Positions 8,337-16,537 of a stretch of 64,000 bases of DNA are shown one piece after another. Source of the stretch: PLGF01 sp052139695 (GTDB lineage Bacteria; Verrucomicrobiota; Verrucomicrobiia; Limisphaerales; Palsa-1400); assembly GCA_052139695.1 (NCBI GenBank), contig JBKQWF010000056.1, positions 1 to 64,000 on the forward strand, given 5' to 3'. Position 1 is the stretch's first letter; the number at the start of each line of letters is the position of its first letter. The translations under genes were made by a program, and so were the position numbers. The notes beneath the pieces were generated by a model. The model was not told where the DNA came from. It did no database searches and was given only the letters and a program-made list of their open reading frames with translations.

Positions 8337-9119
8337 ATGCCAAAAACAGAATTGCAAATGCCACCGGGTCATGCTGGTGTCGCATCGCCCATTCCGTCCG
8401 CGGAACAGACGATTCCCAGGGTTCCAAGATGGAAACGGGTCCTCGACGTCACCTGCGTTCTGATCGCCCTCCCCTTCCTCATCCCTGTGGGGTTAATCCT
8501 GGCAGCCTTTATCAAAATCGTTTCACCTGGCCCGGCTTTTTTCCGGCAGAAGCGAGTGGGATATTACGGCAAGGAGTTCATGTGTTTGAAGTTTCGGACG
8601 ATGAAAGTCAATTCTGACGTCACCGTCCATCAGATGCATCTAAAGGAGCTGATGACCTCCAACCGCCCGACACGCAAACTGGACTGCGGAGGGGATTCCC
8701 GGCTCATTCGCGGCGGGTTGCTGCTGCGTTCCATGGGGGTGGATGAGTTGCCGCAACTCTTCAATGTGTTGTGGGGAGAGATGAGCCTGGTCGGGCCGCG
8801 TCCCTGCACGCCCTACGAGTTTAACTTGCTCTCCCCGCGGCACAAACGCCGCTGCGGAGCGCCGCCGGGTTTGACCGGTTTGTGGCAGGTCAGCGGCAAG
8901 AACAAAACGACTTTCGAGGAAATGATCAATTTGGATTTGTTCTATGTCAAGCGCAAGTCGCCGTGGATGGACTTGAAAATCATCGCGCGGACGCCGATAG
9001 CGATCTTGAGGCTGGTGTGGGAAATGAAAATCCAGGGCATTTCTCCGCTCCAGCCGCCAGCAGAGAAACGTTGGAAGGAGGCTGGACAATTTACCGGAAC
9101 GGTACCTGCTAACCAGTAG
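8337..9119 (+). CDS. Priming sugar-phosphate transferase (polyprenyl-phosphate type)
   Basis: This protein is of the bacterial sugar transferase family, which moves a sugar-1-phosphate from a UDP-sugar onto undecaprenyl phosphate and so starts each repeat unit. The 260 residues hold one membrane hairpin (VLDVTCVLIALPFLIPVGLI, about residues 36-55). The catalytic core follows: RQKRVGYYGKEF, KFRTM, DELPQLFNVLWGEMSLVGPRP and GLTGLWQVSGKN. This is the short, single-membrane-segment form rather than the five-segment WbaP/WcaJ form. It is the first biosynthetic gene after the antiterminator, as expected of the initiating enzyme. The sugar specificity cannot be read from sequence. Confidence 0.92.
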   Translation: MPKTELQMPPGHAGVASPIPSAEQTIPRVPRWKRVLDVTCVLIALPFLIPVGLILAAFIKIVSPGPAFFRQKRVGYYGKEFMCLKFRTMKVNSDVTVHQMHLKELMTSNRPTRKLDCGGDSRLIRGGLLLRSMGVDELPQLFNVLWGEMSLVGPRPCTPYEFNLLSPRHKRRCGAPPGLTGLWQVSGKNKTTFEEMINLDLFYVKRKSPWMDLKIIARTPIAILRLVWEMKIQGISPLQPPAEKRWKEAGQFTGTVPANQ

Positions 9120-9142
9120 TTATTCGCAAAAAGGATAAACTT

Positions 9143-10282
9143 ATGTCAAAAGAAATCAAAGTTGGCGTCGTTGGTTGCGGCTATTGGGGGCCCAATCTGG
9201 TGCGGAATTTTCGTTCCCTGCCGGACTGCCGGTTAAGGATGATGTGCGACATCAGCAAGGACCGCCTTCAACATCTGACCTCTCTCTATCCCGACGTGGA
9301 GGGCGAGGCGGATTACGATCACATGCTCAACGGCGTGGGGCTGGACGCGGTGGTCATCGCCACGGCGGTGAAATTCCATTATCCCATGGCCAAGGCGGCG
9401 CTGCTCGCCGGCAAACATGCTTTCATTGAAAAGCCCATGGCTTCGTCCGTCGAACAATGCGCGGAGCTGGTCGAGATCGCCAAAAAAAACGGCTTGGTCT
9501 TAATGATCGGGCATACCTTCCTCTATTCGCCGGCGGTGCGGAAGATCAAGGAGATTGTGGACCGGGGCGATTTGGGCGAAATCCGCTATATTTGCGCCCG
9601 CCGCCTCAACTTGGGTTTATTCCAAAAAGACATCAATGTGGCTTGGGATTTGGCGCCGCATGACATCTCGATTGTTCTGTATCTGCTGGAAGATTACCCG
9701 ATCAGCGTCAACTGCCGCGGCAGCGCGCACGTGACTCCAGGAATCGAAGACGTGACTTCGATGAGCCTGACCTTCCACAAGGACCGGTCGGCGATTATTC
9801 ACAGCAGCTGGCTGGACCCGCGCAAAGTGCGGGAGATGACAATCGTCGGCAGCAAGCGGATGATTGTCTATGACGACGTGGCGTTGCAGGAAAAAATCCG
9901 GGTTTTTGACGCGCGGGTCGAACGTCCGCCGCATTATGATACGTTCGCCGAATTCCACTATGCCTACCACTACGGCGACACTTACTCGCCTTACATCAAG
10001 CAGGAGGAACCGCTCAAGACCGAGTGCCAGCATTTTCTTGACTGCATTCAGCAGGGCAAGGAGCCGTTGACCAACGGGGAGCAGGGGTTGGAACTGGTCA
10101 GGATCTTGGAAGCCTCTTCCCAGTCTCTTCAGCTCGGAGGCGGCCAGGTTTCATTGCAGCAGACGAAGGGACTGCGTCCGCAGGCGGCCAACGGCGCGCC
10201 CAACGGCCGGGAAAGCAAGGAGAAGAACGGCAAGGGCCATCACGCCCCGGCCACCCTGTCCGAAACCCGCATCCCTGTCTAA
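9143..10282 (+). CDS. Gfo/Idh/MocA-family sugar-nucleotide dehydrogenase
   Basis: This NAD(P)-dependent oxidoreductase of 379 residues has an N-terminal Rossmann fold (VGVVGCGYWGPNLVRNF) and the family's EKP motif (HAFIEKPMA, about residue 96). A likely catalytic histidine lies in WDLAPHDISI. With the next two genes, an acyltransferase and a DegT aminotransferase, it forms the usual trio that oxidises C3 of a UDP-HexNAc or UDP-HexNAcA, transaminates it and N-acetylates it. It resembles WbpB/GnnA in role but is not a close WbpB match. A basic, glutamine- and asparagine-rich tail of about 50 residues is dispensable-looking. An AAAGGA ribosome-binding site precedes the ATG. Confidence 0.87.
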   Translation: MSKEIKVGVVGCGYWGPNLVRNFRSLPDCRLRMMCDISKDRLQHLTSLYPDVEGEADYDHMLNGVGLDAVVIATAVKFHYPMAKAALLAGKHAFIEKPMASSVEQCAELVEIAKKNGLVLMIGHTFLYSPAVRKIKEIVDRGDLGEIRYICARRLNLGLFQKDINVAWDLAPHDISIVLYLLEDYPISVNCRGSAHVTPGIEDVTSMSLTFHKDRSAIIHSSWLDPRKVREMTIVGSKRMIVYDDVALQEKIRVFDARVERPPHYDTFAEFHYAYHYGDTYSPYIKQEEPLKTECQHFLDCIQQGKEPLTNGEQGLELVRILEASSQSLQLGGGQVSLQQTKGLRPQAANGAPNGRESKEKNGKGHHAPATLSETRIPV

Positions 10283-10295
10283 GAATCATCCCCCC

Positions 10296-10844
10296 ATGAG
10301 ACACGTGCAGCCAGAGGCGCAAGCCTTTCGCCAAATCGCTCCCGACGTCAAGCTGGGCAACGGGGTGCGCATCTTTGGCTTTACCAACCTTTACGGGTGC
10401 GAGATCGGCGATGACGTTAAAATCGGAACGTTCGTCGAAATCCAAAAAGGCGCCCGGATTGGTTCCCGCTGTAAAATATCCAGCCACACTTTCATTTGCG
10501 AAGGCGTAGTGTTGGAAGACGAAGTGTTCGTGGGCCACAACGTCACTTTCATCAACGATCTTTACCCTCGCTCCACCAATGGTGAAGGACAACTCCAGAC
10601 CGAAGCGGATTGGAAGTGTGTCCCCACCGTGGTCAAGAAAGGAGCCTCCATCGGCTCGGGAGCGACCCTCCTTTGCGGCATTACAATCGGCGCCCGTGCG
10701 GTCGTCGGCGCCGGCAGCGTGGTGACGCGCGACGTGCCGCCTGGCGCCATCGTGGCCGGCAACCCGGCCCGGGTTCTGCGCATGGCGAGTCCGGAAGCAA
10801 CCCTGTCTAAAAACACCTATGAAAGTACCCTTCTTAGACCTTAG
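10296..10844 (+). CDS. Left-handed beta-helix N-acetyltransferase (WbpD-like)
   Basis: The 182 residues are mostly hexapeptide repeats of the left-handed beta-helix fold (VKLGNGVRIFGFTNLYGCEI, GDDVKIGTFVEI, GARAVVGAGSVVTRDV). They include the CEGVVLEDEVFVGHNVTFIND block typical of acetyltransferases acting on 3-amino sugars such as WbpD and WlbB. It probably acetylates the 3-amino group made by a DegT aminotransferase, using acetyl-CoA. It starts 13 bp after the dehydrogenase gene and overlaps the following aminotransferase gene by 26 bp, so the trio is tightly coupled. Confidence 0.87.
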   Translation: MRHVQPEAQAFRQIAPDVKLGNGVRIFGFTNLYGCEIGDDVKIGTFVEIQKGARIGSRCKISSHTFICEGVVLEDEVFVGHNVTFINDLYPRSTNGEGQLQTEADWKCVPTVVKKGASIGSGATLLCGITIGARAVVGAGSVVTRDVPPGAIVAGNPARVLRMASPEATLSKNTYESTLLRP

Positions 10845-11952
10845 CGCGCATCATCAACCGATTCGCGAGCAATTAGACGCCGCGATTCGGGACGTGATCG
10901 ACGCCAACGCCTTCGCGGGAGGGCCATTCGTGGCCGCTTTCGAGCGAGACTTTGCCCGCTATTGCGGAACCAGCCATGCGGTTGGCGTGGGCAACGGCAC
11001 CGACGCACTCTGGCTCGCTCTCCTGGCGCTGGACGTTGGCCCGGGAGATGAAGTGCTGACGGTCCCCAGCACTTTCATGGCTACAGCCGAAGCCATCAGT
11101 TACTGCGGGGCGCGGCCCGCCTTTGTCGATATCGACGAGCAGACCTACACGATGGACCCGGCATTGTTGGAGCGCGCCATCACTCCCCGAACCAAGGCCA
11201 TCCTCCCGGTCCATCTTTTTGGACAATGCGCCGATATGGATCCGATTCTGGAAATCGCCGGACGGCATGGCATCCCCGTGGTAGAAGACGCGTGCCAGGC
11301 GCACGGCGCGCTCTACAAGGGCCGCAAAGCCGGAAGCATGGGTGTGGCAGGCTGTTTCAGCTTTTATCCGGGCAAGAACCTCGGCGCCTTCGGGGAAGCA
11401 GGCGGCGTGATCACAAATGACAAGGACCTGTGTTCCGCCATCCAGGTGTTCCGCGATCACGGACAGCATAAGAGGTATCATCACTCCCGCGTGGGATGGA
11501 ACGCCCGCATGGACGGCATTCAAGGAGCGGTTCTGAGTGTCAAGCTAAAGCAATTGGAAGTTTCCAATGTTCGGCGGCACGCGCACGCTCTGCTTTACGA
11601 CCAGCTTTTGAGCAAGACAGAGGAGATCATCACGCCCTTGGCCGCGCCGCACAATCGCCATATTTACCACATTTACGCGGTGCGAGTGAAGGAACGCGAT
11701 CAGGTTTTGCAAGCCATGGCCAACCAGGGCGTGACCTGCGCCATCCATTACCCCATTCCGGTTCATTTGCAGGAAGCCTACCGCTTTCTCGGCCACGCCA
11801 AAGGTTCTTTTCCCGTGGCAGAGCGTTGCGCGGCGGAATTCCTCTCGCTGCCCATGTTCCCGGAATTGAGCAAGGAGCAAATTCAAGCCGTGGCCGGCTC
11901 TCTTCTTTCGTGCTTAAGCAGCGGCAAACCTGTCAAGGGCTGTTTGGCATGA
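10819..11952 (+). CDS. DegT/DnrJ/EryC1/StrS sugar aminotransferase (first of three)
   Basis: This PLP-dependent enzyme of 377 residues transfers an amino group from glutamate to a keto-sugar nucleotide. It shows the substrate entry motif VPFLDLSAHH, GNGTDALWLAL for cofactor binding, VEDACQAHGA, and the PLP-lysine segment FSFYPGKNLGAFGEAGG near residue 185. Placed behind the dehydrogenase and the WbpD-like acetyltransferase, it probably makes a 3-amino sugar (FdtB/QdtB or WbpE/GnnB type). Its start lies inside the upstream gene. Its TGA overlaps the ATG of the next gene in the form ATGA. Confidence 0.9.
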   Translation: MKVPFLDLSAHHQPIREQLDAAIRDVIDANAFAGGPFVAAFERDFARYCGTSHAVGVGNGTDALWLALLALDVGPGDEVLTVPSTFMATAEAISYCGARPAFVDIDEQTYTMDPALLERAITPRTKAILPVHLFGQCADMDPILEIAGRHGIPVVEDACQAHGALYKGRKAGSMGVAGCFSFYPGKNLGAFGEAGGVITNDKDLCSAIQVFRDHGQHKRYHHSRVGWNARMDGIQGAVLSVKLKQLEVSNVRRHAHALLYDQLLSKTEEIITPLAAPHNRHIYHIYAVRVKERDQVLQAMANQGVTCAIHYPIPVHLQEAYRFLGHAKGSFPVAERCAAEFLSLPMFPELSKEQIQAVAGSLLSCLSSGKPVKGCLA

Positions 11953-13040
11953 TGCTTGCCGCCATGCCAGAAGCCAGCCGTGTCTCGGAGAATGACGGTG
12001 AGAGCACCGGCGCAAGCCTGGTCAACCCTCTCCGCCATCCTGGATGGGATTCGCTTCTGGCCGCGCATGGGCAAAGCTCAATTTTTCACGGCGCAGCCTG
12101 GGCGAGGGTCTTGTGCGAAACGTACGGCCATCAGCCGTTCTACATCGCGCAATTTGAAGGAAAACGGCTGACCGGACTTTTGCCCGTCATGGAAGTGGCG
12201 AGCCGGGTAACAGGGCGCCGCGGTGTTTCGCTTCCTTTCACGGATCATTGCGCCTCACTCCACACGGAGGGCTGCCAGGCGTCCTCTCTTTACCGCGCCG
12301 CCACGGCGTGCGGCCAGCGTCGGCAATGGAAATTCCTCGAATGCCGCGGCGCGGACGCGGCCTGGGAAGGCTCCGCCCCCTCATTGAGTTTTTACAGCCA
12401 TGTGATTGACTTGGCGGTGGGCCCGGACCGCTTGGGCAAGAACCTGGACGGCTCCCTCCGCCGCGGAGTGCGCCGGGCTGAGGAGAGCGGGTTGCGGGTG
12501 AGTTTTGAAAATGGGACGGGCGCGATGCGGGCGTTTTACACGCTGCACGGTGGAACACGGCGCCGTCATGGCCTGCCGCCGCAACCGTGGCGTTTCTTTC
12601 AGAACATTCAACGGCATCTGATCGAAACGGGGCAGGGATTCATCGCCATGGTCCGGCTCGAGCAACAGCCCTTGGCGGCCGGGGTGTTTTTTTGGCAGGG
12701 GCGGAAGGCTTTCTACAAATTCGGGGCCTCGGATTACGGTTTTCAGCAGACGAGGCCGAATAACCTCATGATGTGGTCGGCCATGCGGCATTGCGCCGAA
12801 CGAGGGCTGCATTCATTGAACTTGGGGAGAACTTCCTTGTCTCATGATGGTTTGCGGCGCTTCAAGCTGGCTCTGGGCGCGAGTGAAGAGAAGGTTCAAT
12901 ATGGAAAATACGATTTTGGTTCCAAACAATTTGTCGTGGATGTGGATGGTGTCGAAGGGTGGTTCAACCGTGTTTTTGCCGCTCTTCCCATGCCGGTGTT
13001 GCGCCTGGCAGGCTCAATCCTCTATCCCCACCTTTCTTGA
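11949..13040 (+). CDS. FemAB-like GNAT acyltransferase (first of two)
   Basis: This 363-residue protein has the split GNAT fold of the FemAB family (SIFHGAAWARVLCETYG, then LGKNLDGSLRRGVRRAEESG and the C-terminal FKLALGASEEKVQYGKYDF). Members use aminoacyl-tRNA or acyl-CoA to acylate peptidoglycan or polysaccharide amino groups, and related proteins occur in exosortase-associated polysaccharide loci. The ATG at 11949 overlaps the aminotransferase stop as ATGATG, so translation is probably coupled. An upstream in-frame extension inside the aminotransferase gene is not credible. The acceptor is unknown; a free amino sugar in the local polymer is a reasonable guess. Confidence 0.8.
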   Translation: MMLAAMPEASRVSENDGESTGASLVNPLRHPGWDSLLAAHGQSSIFHGAAWARVLCETYGHQPFYIAQFEGKRLTGLLPVMEVASRVTGRRGVSLPFTDHCASLHTEGCQASSLYRAATACGQRRQWKFLECRGADAAWEGSAPSLSFYSHVIDLAVGPDRLGKNLDGSLRRGVRRAEESGLRVSFENGTGAMRAFYTLHGGTRRRHGLPPQPWRFFQNIQRHLIETGQGFIAMVRLEQQPLAAGVFFWQGRKAFYKFGASDYGFQQTRPNNLMMWSAMRHCAERGLHSLNLGRTSLSHDGLRRFKLALGASEEKVQYGKYDFGSKQFVVDVDGVEGWFNRVFAALPMPVLRLAGSILYPHLS

Positions 13041-13067
13041 TGCGGCACACGTGAAATAGCGACTATT

Positions 13068-15380
13068 ATGAATACAAAACCGTCTATGCCGCCGTCGTCG
13101 TCCCCAGGGATAACGGTGCGGGACATTTATTACATTCTCTTCCGCCATAAGTGGTTGATCCTGTTGTTGGCCCTGCTGGCTGTGGGGACCTCGGTCTCCA
13201 TCCGCCATGCCTGGCCGGTACCCTATCAATCTGATGCCGAACTGCTCATCAAATGGGTGGGCACTACCCATCCCGTCGCCCAAAGCCGGGACACTTCCGA
13301 CGTGCAATTCGTCAGCATGGGAAATCAAGAGGACAACATCATCAATTCTGAGATAATCATTCTCACCAGCCAGGATGTTATCACGCAAGTGGTGGATGTG
13401 ATCGGCGCCTCCAGACTGTTGGGCCATTCAACACCAGATAAATCCAAAGCCCTTGCCGAACAAATGCAAGCGGCCAGCTTTTTTAAGCAGCACCTCAAAA
13501 CCGCTGTGGCCAGAGACACGGATATCATTACTCTTTCCTTCACCCATCCCAGCCCGCAAATGCCGCAGCTTGTTCTCTCCACTTTGATTGATAAGTATAA
13601 AGCGCGGCACCAGGAAATCCACGAGCCGGATCAACACGAGTTTCTGCAAAGGAACATTGATGACCTCGATGGAAAGCTCCGGGAGACGCAAGCCAGTTTA
13701 AGCCTGGCCAAGAGCAATGCGAGTATCAGCTCTTTGGACGGCAACATCAGAGCGAATGTGGACGCCATTGCCGGACTGGAAAAAGAAGTGCGCGAAACCG
13801 AGGCCGCATTGGCGGAGGCAGGCAGCATTATCAAAGACCGGCAAGCCTTGATGGCAGCTTCAGGTTCTCCATCCTCCGCGTTGCCCTCGACCAATGCGCC
13901 CGCTGCCACCAACGATGCGCGCCAAATTCCGCCGGCCGTCATCGCGGAATACCAGCACAATAGCAGCTTGTTAGCCAATGGCCGCAGGACGGAAGAGCGG
14001 TTTTTGGAACAGGGGTTTACTGAAATCTCCGACATCGTAAAAGGTGTCCATGCCGAGATCGTGGAGAAGGAGGGCATCAGCAAACACCTGGAAGAGCAGT
14101 ATCCCGGATTGCTGGCCGTCAAAACAACGATTAACTCCTCGACTCCAAATGGCGCTTTGACGGTTGACCCGAGAATTGCGCTGAATGAGGCAATTTTTAG
14201 AGAGCGAGCCATGGCGGTCCGCTTACAAGTTTTGACCAACGACCTGGCGCACGAACGGGCCAGATCACACGTCATTAGCAGCGCGGAGGGAAACATTATC
14301 GAGCTGCAACGGCGGCAAGAGATTTATCAGAAACAATTGGCCTATACCCAACAATGCCTGGACCAGGCCCAGGCCATTCAAGCCGCGGGCGTTTCCAGCA
14401 TCAGTATGGTCGAGTCGCCCACCATGCCGCTGCGCGACATGACAAAGGTGGCCAAAGCGAGCATGGTTGCCCTGTTCGCCGGGCTGGCTCTCGCCCTGGC
14501 CTTGCCGTTCTTGATTGAACTCTATCTTGACCAATCCCTAAAGCGCGCCTCCGAGGTCCAGGCCAAGCTCCCCGTGCCCTTTTTCATTACTCTTCCCAAA
14601 CTCAAAAGCAACGGCAAGCGCCGGCCGCTCAAGCAAGGCAAAAAACCGGAATTGCTGGCCAATGGTGAGCGTGGGCCGGCAAAGGATGACCCATTGTCCG
14701 TCCAACCGCTGGTCGCGGCGCCGTCCGACGGGCAAATCTTGCCTTGGGACCCGGAACACGCCTTGCATCCGTTTTTTGAAACCTTGCGTGATCGTCTCAT
14801 GACTTATTTTGAAATGATCAATCTGACCCATAAGCCCAAATTAGTCGCCGTGACCAGTTGCGGCCCCAAGGCTGGCGTGACCACCACCGCCGCCGGACTG
14901 GCCTCCTCACTTTCAGAAACGGGCGAGGGCAATGTTTTATTGGTGGATATGAATGTGCGGGATGGAGAGGCCCATCACTTTTTCAAAGGCAAATTGGCTT
15001 GCCCTCTGGAGGAAGTGTTCGAAAATGGCAAGCGGGGCGACGCTCTGGGCCAGGGCAATCTTTATGTCGCCCAGGACGCCGAAGGCACAGATAAATTGCC
15101 GCGGGTCATGCCCAAGCGTTTCAGCCATTTGGTCCCCAAGATGCGGGCCAGCGATTATGACTACATTATTTTTGACATGCCTCCCATCAGCCAGATCAGC
15201 ATCACGCCGCGGCTGGCCCGCTTTATGGACATGGTCTTGCTCGTGGTGGAATCGGAAAAGACCGACCAGGAGGCAGCCAAACAGGCGACCAAGATTCTGA
15301 CGGAATCCAAGACCAACGTCGGCGTTGTGCTCAATAAGAGCCGGGAGTATTTGCCGCGCCGTCTGCAACAAGACTTCTGA
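13068..15380 (+). CDS. Wzz/BY-kinase-type chain-length protein with altered Walker A
   Basis: The 770-residue inner-membrane protein has a Wzz domain: a first membrane segment (WLILLLALLAVGTSVSI, about residues 29-45), a long periplasmic part with a coiled coil around 180-270, and a second membrane segment near 465-485. A cytoplasmic BY-kinase-type P-loop domain follows. Proteins of this type set chain length and control Wzy/Wza-dependent export. The Walker A' strand (NVLLVDMN) and Walker B strand (YIIFDMPP, about 699-706) are present. The Walker A motif, however, reads CGPKAGVTTT, with valine (604) at the invariant lysine position. The C-terminal tyrosine cluster is reduced to one Tyr. Kinase activity is therefore doubtful. 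Confidence 0.88.
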   Translation: MNTKPSMPPSSSPGITVRDIYYILFRHKWLILLLALLAVGTSVSIRHAWPVPYQSDAELLIKWVGTTHPVAQSRDTSDVQFVSMGNQEDNIINSEIIILTSQDVITQVVDVIGASRLLGHSTPDKSKALAEQMQAASFFKQHLKTAVARDTDIITLSFTHPSPQMPQLVLSTLIDKYKARHQEIHEPDQHEFLQRNIDDLDGKLRETQASLSLAKSNASISSLDGNIRANVDAIAGLEKEVRETEAALAEAGSIIKDRQALMAASGSPSSALPSTNAPAATNDARQIPPAVIAEYQHNSSLLANGRRTEERFLEQGFTEISDIVKGVHAEIVEKEGISKHLEEQYPGLLAVKTTINSSTPNGALTVDPRIALNEAIFRERAMAVRLQVLTNDLAHERARSHVISSAEGNIIELQRRQEIYQKQLAYTQQCLDQAQAIQAAGVSSISMVESPTMPLRDMTKVAKASMVALFAGLALALALPFLIELYLDQSLKRASEVQAKLPVPFFITLPKLKSNGKRRPLKQGKKPELLANGERGPAKDDPLSVQPLVAAPSDGQILPWDPEHALHPFFETLRDRLMTYFEMINLTHKPKLVAVTSCGPKAGVTTTAAGLASSLSETGEGNVLLVDMNVRDGEAHHFFKGKLACPLEEVFENGKRGDALGQGNLYVAQDAEGTDKLPRVMPKRFSHLVPKMRASDYDYIIFDMPPISQISITPRLARFMDMVLLVVESEKTDQEAAKQATKILTESKTNVGVVLNKSREYLPRRLQQDF

Positions 15381-15428
15381 AGCCGCTCCATGCCCCGGGC
15401 AACTGCCGGGCTGTCAGACCTACCTTTC

Positions 15429-16514
15429 ATGGAGTTTATCGATTTGAAGGAACAATATCGGCGCTATCGGGCCGATATTGACCGGCGCATTTTTGGTGTG
15501 CTGGCGCATGGCCAGTACATCCTGGGGCCGGAGGTTGGCGAATTGGAAAAGGCCCTGGCGCAATACGTCGATGTCAGGCATTGCGTGACGGTGGCCAGCG
15601 GCACGGCCAGCCTGGAAATCGCCTTGCGGGCCCTGGAGATTGGCCCCGGCGACGAGGTCATCACCGTGCCCTTTACCTGGATCAGCACGGCCGAGGCGGT
15701 GGCATTGGTGGGAGCGCGTCCGGTCTTTGTGGACATTGATCCTGTCACATATAATATTAATCTTGACTTGGTCGAGGCCGCCATCACCCCAAGAACCAAG
15801 GCCATCCTGCCCGTCAGCCTTTTTGGACAGATGTCCGACTATGGCCGCCTCAACGCCATCGCGGCTGCAAAGAGTCTCCCGGTCATTGAGGACGGCGCGC
15901 AAAGTTTTGGCGCCACGCAGGGCGGGCGTCGCAGCTGCGGAGTGACAACGATTGGCAGCACGAGTTTCTTTCCCGCCAAACCTTTGGGCTGCTACGGCGA
16001 AGGCGGCGCGCTTTTTACCAACGACGACAGTCTGGCCGAGAAAATGAGAGCGATCAGCACTCATGGCGGGCTGCGGCGTCACCATCACCCGTTTCTCGGC
16101 ACCAACGGCCGCTTCGACACTGTCCAGGCGGCCGTTTTGCTGGCCAAATTGCCGCATCTGGAGCATGAGATCCAGGAGCGCGCCCGCATTGGGCGGCGTT
16201 ATTCGGCCGCACTGTGCCGCCGCTGCGTTGTGCCAGCGGAGGCGCCCGGCAACACTCACGTTTATGCGCAGTACACCATTCGCCTTCCTGACCGGGATGG
16301 CGTGGCTGGACAATTGAAGGCCAAGGGAATTCCGACGGCGGTGTACTACCCCAAGTGCCTGCACGAGCAGCCCGTCTTCGCCGGTCTCGGCTGCCACTGG
16401 GGAGACTTTCCACAAGCAGAAAAAGCCTCAAGGGAGGTGCTCAGCCTGCCGATGCACCCGTTTTTGGCGGAAGAAGAGCAGGACAGAATTGTTGGGGCGG
16501 TTGTGGATTCCTAG
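15429..16514 (+). CDS. WbpE-like UDP-3-keto-sugar aminotransferase
   Basis: This is the second DegT/DnrJ/EryC1/StrS aminotransferase. From the ATG at 15429 (MEFIDLKEQYRRYRADID) it follows WbpE of Pseudomonas closely: LAHGQYILGPEV, PGDEVITVPFTWISTAEAVA, ILPVSLFGQMSDY, DGAQSFGAT and the PLP-lysine block TSFFPAKPLGCYGEGGALFTN. WbpE makes UDP-GlcNAc3NA from the 3-keto uronic acid. The product here would feed the acetyltransferase at 10296. An extension to 15390 adds 13 residues unlike the family. It lies between the chain-length gene and the deacetylase-glycosyltransferase fusion. Length is 361 residues. Confidence 0.92.
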   Translation: MEFIDLKEQYRRYRADIDRRIFGVLAHGQYILGPEVGELEKALAQYVDVRHCVTVASGTASLEIALRALEIGPGDEVITVPFTWISTAEAVALVGARPVFVDIDPVTYNINLDLVEAAITPRTKAILPVSLFGQMSDYGRLNAIAAAKSLPVIEDGAQSFGATQGGRRSCGVTTIGSTSFFPAKPLGCYGEGGALFTNDDSLAEKMRAISTHGGLRRHHHPFLGTNGRFDTVQAAVLLAKLPHLEHEIQERARIGRRYSAALCRRCVVPAEAPGNTHVYAQYTIRLPDRDGVAGQLKAKGIPTAVYYPKCLHEQPVFAGLGCHWGDFPQAEKASREVLSLPMHPFLAEEEQDRIVGAVVDS

Positions 16515-16537
16515 CCAGGCGCGTCGCTTTTCCTCCC

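Noticed and set aside
15420..16415. 331-codon minus-strand frame
   Set aside because: It is the antisense of the WbpE-like gene in a GC-rich region, with no recognisable domain.
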